From: Ananas comosus
Lineage: Eukaryota; Streptophyta; Magnoliopsida; Poales; Bromeliaceae
Assembly (NCBI RefSeq): GCF_001540865.1
Contig: NC_033625.1
Coordinates: 8,709,283 to 8,773,282 of the forward strand
DNA length: 64,000 nt
Direction of reading: 5' to 3'
Below, one piece after another: positions 60,489 to 64,000 of this stretch (positions are counted from its first letter, which is position 1; each line of letters starts with the position of its first letter). The notes beneath the pieces are model-generated. The model was not told where the DNA came from. It saw nothing but the letters and a program-made list of their open reading frames with translations, and did no database searches. The translations under genes were made by a program, and so were the position numbers.

Positions 60489-61430
60489 GATAACGAGCGA
60501 GTCAGTGCCTTCCGAGACCTTCTGTGGGTCCCGGGAATGTCTCGGTGCAATTTCGGGACATTTCTAGCGGTTTGCGGAGATCAGTTGTTGGGAAACCGAG
60601 TCTCAGGATGTGGGAATTGTGTGAGTTCTTTCGTTGAGTTAGTAGGGGTTTGTATCTGACTCGGCAGACCCGTCGTAGGTCCGGTTGACTTCTTGCACGT
60701 CCAGGATTCAGACGCGACTGTGACAGGTGGGTACTTCGATCCGAAGTCGGTTCAGTGGCATATGCTCGGTGACTTCTTTCCTCTCCCTTTTCTGTGACTG
60801 CGTAGCTTATCATGATTATCTGTTCAGTACTTTGCATTGCATGGCTTATTATGATCATATGTTTTGTATCTTGCACATTACTTGGCACTCGTTGGTCTAC
60901 TCTACGGTTATTTCATCTTGTAGTATCGTGTTTTACTCATTAGTAGAGTAGCATCCTAGTGATTGATTATCATTGCATGACCTTATCATGGACGACATTT
61001 CATACTTGGTGATACGGCTTTATAGACCTGATAGGTCAGTGACATTGTGACATTCCTTCGGGAATATTAGACCTGATTTGGTCGGACATGGTTGTGATCG
61101 TTCTTCCGGCTTTTCGCCGTCGTTGGCCATTGAGCATATAGTATCAATCTCCACAGCTCATACGCATTTCTTGAACACCAGCGGTCTGATCCACCACGAG
61201 GGAGTGTTTTTTTCTGAAAAAGTAGTTGGGAGTGCCAACCCGTGAACTCAAGAGCTTATGCTAGGGTTATATGCAATTCAGAGCGGTGTGGCACTAGCCT
61301 GAAATCTTTAGACCAATATGGCTTTTGATTGGGTATATTAGTACTATCAGTTTTTAGTTGATGCATGGACATTCCTCCATCTTTACTTTACAGTAGCAGT
61401 TGCTTGTATTATAAACAAAAGCGATATATG
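60489..61430 (+). mobile_element. LTR fragment of the A/G type
   Basis: GACAGGTGGGTACTTCG and GTCGGTGACTTC (near 60720-60780) match LTR A near 2400-2450, and the ACAGTAGCAGTTGCTTGTATTA stretch (near 61390) matches A near 2970. Neither end is present. Confidence 0.55.
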
Positions 61431-63352
61431 CGACAAGTAAATAAACATGAGTACTTACTACTACATAAGGTCTCTACTTAGCATGGAATTGCATAAGTAA
61501 GAAAGTTATACTATCATGAAAATGCACGAGTATACACCATCATAATATCCACAATGTAATAGTAAAATGTCATTGTTTACTATTCTAGTCAATGTTCACT
61601 TGGCATGTTAACTACTTAAAGTTAAATCTTGGAAGATCCGCCCGAAGGTTGTTTGGCCTGTAGACCCACCCGTAGGCTGTCTGGCCGGTGCCGAGCCTAA
61701 TGGCCCTGTGGTAGTCAACATCCCCACCCTAGGAATGAGCCTTGCCCACGACAATCCACTTCGGCGCCCAATCCCGCATGGCTAATATGTATCGCGATGG
61801 CCATCTCCGGAGTGCCAGCTTTTAGGGAGCGACCCTCACAAGCATGTGCGAATGAGCACAAAGGCAAGTAAGCATATATGTCCGTCTCAAGTCTCAAGTC
61901 ATCATGTCTAAAATATGGAATATAGCAACTGTGTCGATGGCCTATCACTACATCATCATGTCTAAAACACGGAATATAGTCGATGTCCAATGGCCTATCA
62001 CTATGTCTCTATGTTGCAGTTTCATAGTTTAGTAGCTCAAGTGCTCCTTTATGGCGCTTTTGTTCACTAAGTCAAAGTATGATAATTATGTTCATGAATA
62101 CATAATTCTAATCATTTCCCTCGCACGAGACACGTAATCAACTCGTAAGGATAAACACTTCCACATGCATGCAGCCTACACATATAGCTCCACTATATAG
62201 AGTGAAATTGTTATTATACATAACACATGCATTTTAAGTGTTCTAAAATTCACATAAATTCCATTTAGCATGAATATGCAATCAAATTGACGTTACGACA
62301 AGTATAACACCCATAGGTGGCATTTTGCCCCGGTTTCATGAAGTCAAACCCACCACAACTCTTGCGACTGTTCGTTTGCTCTGACGAAGGTGCCCACTAG
62401 TCTCCTAGCACCCTAAAGATGTAGGAATAAGAGTTAAACAAACCTTACAAACATCTCATAGCTCAAACATTAACCAACTCTAGCTAAGGTGGAGAAAACT
62501 CACCTATAGCGTAGAAATCCTCTAAGAAATTCTAAATGGAAGCCAAATCCCTTCCAAAGCAAACTATACCAAGGTTCTAAACCAATCAATAGAGCTCCAA
62601 AAGCTTTTAATCAAAAAGTCCCAAAAATAACCCTAAATCTCATTTCTAGGGTTTCATTTGGTAAAACCTACCAAAATATGCTCCAAAGAGTAGATTAAGC
62701 ATACTAACCTCCTTGGTAGCTCCAAACCAAGCTCAAAATGCTCTAGGGTTGAAGGTTGGTCCTCTATCAAGCTCCTAGCCCAAGCTCCAAGCCATCAATG
62801 GTGAGAAGAGAGGGTGTGGGGGAAGTCCAAAGTCCACCAAGCAAGCTCTCCTTCCTCTTCTCCTCCTTCTTCCCTTTCTTCCTTCTCCTTTCTTCTTCTC
62901 TTTTTAGAGAGTGTGAGAGAGTGAGAAGTGAGGGAAAGAGAGAGAGAGGAAAAGCCCTAAAAGCCCTCTAAAGTAACAAAATCCAGAAAAGCCCCTCAAC
63001 TTTGCAACCTGTGCACTGCCCTGACTGGGCAGTTTTCGAATGGAGGGACCGGTCTCTCCCCATATGGGACCGGTCCCTCAGGACCTTCCTGCAAAACCAA
63101 CACTCGGGAACCGGTCTCTCTCTGGCCAGGGACCGGTTGCCTCAAAGTCTACCGCAACTGTAGCTACGAGTGACCGGTCTCTCCCACTAGGGACCGGTCC
63201 CCGAGAGTGAAACTTTCAGGACTTAGCCAAAAATACAGAATTTCGAACTACCGGTCAAAACACCGTCTACAACCCTCCACAAGGTGTGGAAAAGCTCGGA
63301 ACTCAAATCAAACACTCGAACCTCGCAATTTGCACAGGTCCAGTGTGTTACA
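61431..63352 (-). mobile_element. LTR E, B/C type, truncated at its 3' end
   Basis: Minus-strand start TGTAACACACTGGACC (ending at 63352). It matches LTR C through the CATGGCTAATATGTATCGCG / GGCGCCCAATCCCG region (near 61770) and to the TCTACTTAGCATGG stretch (near 61475), then stops; about 500 bp of 3' end are missing. No polypurine tract lies next to its start, so it is not attached to an internal region. Confidence 0.75.
63046..63201. promoter_or_regulatory. GGGACCGGTCCC palindrome cluster in LTR E
   Basis: GGGACCGGTCCC lies at 63066-63077 and 63190-63201, with GGGACCGGTCTC, GGAACCGGTCTC, GGGACCGGTTGC and GTGACCGGTCTC between: six copies in about 155 bp. Confidence 0.6.
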
Positions 63353-64000
63353 GGGTGGCGGGCGCGCAGGCAGGGGACGGGTGCGGCCAGTCAGTGGGGC
63401 CGGGGCACATGCTAGCCGACGACGGAGGAGATCAAGCCCGTGCGGCTCGGCTCGGCTCGGCTCGGGTCAGGGAAATAACGGTGGCCAGGCAGCGGCCGGG
63501 AGAGTGCCGGGGCGACAGCGGTCGGTCGCTGGAGGTCGAGAGAGGGTGGCGCGGTTGTCCGTGGGCGGCAGTGGCGCGCGGGGGTCAAGATGACCCCGGT
63601 TTGGCGCGGTCTGGGTCTGGGTGCCTGCAGGGAGCCAAGGTGGCGGTCGGGGGCCCGCAGGGACGGCGGCGAGGGATCGCAGGAGGCCCAAGAGGGCGGC
63701 GCGGCCGGCCAAGGGCGGCAGCGGCGCGTGGTCCTCGAGCTAGGCTGAGCTCGGCCCGAGCTAGGTCTGGGTTGGCCGTAGGTCTCACGGGCGGTGCCGG
63801 CGGCGCGCGCTGACGACGCGGGCCGGCGGGGACGGCGCTGTGGGACGGGCCTCAACCGAGGGAGGGGCCTAGACGCGTGAGGTTAATTCTCTGGAGTCGA
63901 CGGCTGAGAAGGTGGAGAGGATGGTTGAGAGGGAGGCAATGTTGGCCTTTTCTAGCGGCCGGGGACGCACGCCAGCGGCCGGGGTGCGCGTGATGGGGTG
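63353..64000. repeat. GC-rich, CpG-rich island at window end
   Basis: Very GC-rich sequence with open frames on both strands biased to Arg/Gly/Ala/Pro. It resembles the GC-rich block in LTR G (13.36-13.96 kb; for example GAGCTCGGCCCGAGCT and GGATCGCAGGAGGC-like words). LTR E is inserted next to it. Probably part of another large LTR; cut by the window end. Confidence 0.45.

Noticed and set aside
63207..63855. Frames up to 175 codons at the window end
   Set aside because: GC-rich composition with competing frames on both strands, and one crosses the start of LTR E.

Overview
This is nuclear DNA of a flowering plant: two intron-containing genes of seed-plant type lie in a sea of nested LTR retrotransposons, solo LTRs, MITEs and microsatellites. 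A monocot is likely and a non-grass monocot such as pineapple is my guess, but nothing in the window proves it. The sequence is a draft assembly, with one 194-base gap, three isolated single Ns and one stretch (about 54.1-56.5 kb) that reads like uncorrected long-read sequence.

Layout. 1-1560: decayed Ty1/copia gag-protease fragment. 1561-20168: nested LTRs of Ty3/gypsy Del/Tekay type (here called A, B, C, G, F), three or more insertions deep, with remnants of gag (about 4.1 kb) and of integrase plus chromodomain (15.9-16.5 kb), closed by a hairpin MITE. About 20.7-26.0 kb: the only complete gene, a five-exon R-SNARE of the VAMP727 type on the + strand. 26.1-29.35 kb: a minus-strand Ty3/gypsy gag-protease-RT remnant with its primer-binding site, then its LTR, broken by a first train of MITEs sitting in (TA)n runs (30-33.7 kb). 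34.3-45.6 kb: more nested LTRs (I, H, D, K) and a minus-strand Del/Tekay pol remnant attached to LTR D. 45.6-48.6 kb: relic and AT-rich DNA with a GC/CT-rich island and one MITE with clear target duplications. 49.0-54.1 kb: minus-strand ubiquitin-60S ribosomal protein eL40 fusion gene; the exons for ubiquitin residues 59-76 and all of eL40 are intact, but the first part of ubiquitin is missing. 54.1-59.1 kb: second MITE/(TA)n train. 59.1-64 kb: a GC-rich segment, a copia-like LTR with palindromes, LTR fragments and a GC-rich island running off the end.

Two things stand out. First, the large LTRs are modular: two kinds of 5' end and two kinds of 3' end occur here in all four combinations, and many carry clusters of short palindromes centred on CCGG whose outer bases differ between copies. 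Second, about twenty MITEs abut (TA)n microsatellites, and one copy outside a microsatellite has a perfect 9-bp target duplication. The two cellular genes have no visible functional link: one encodes a vacuolar-trafficking SNARE, the other ubiquitin plus a ribosomal protein.
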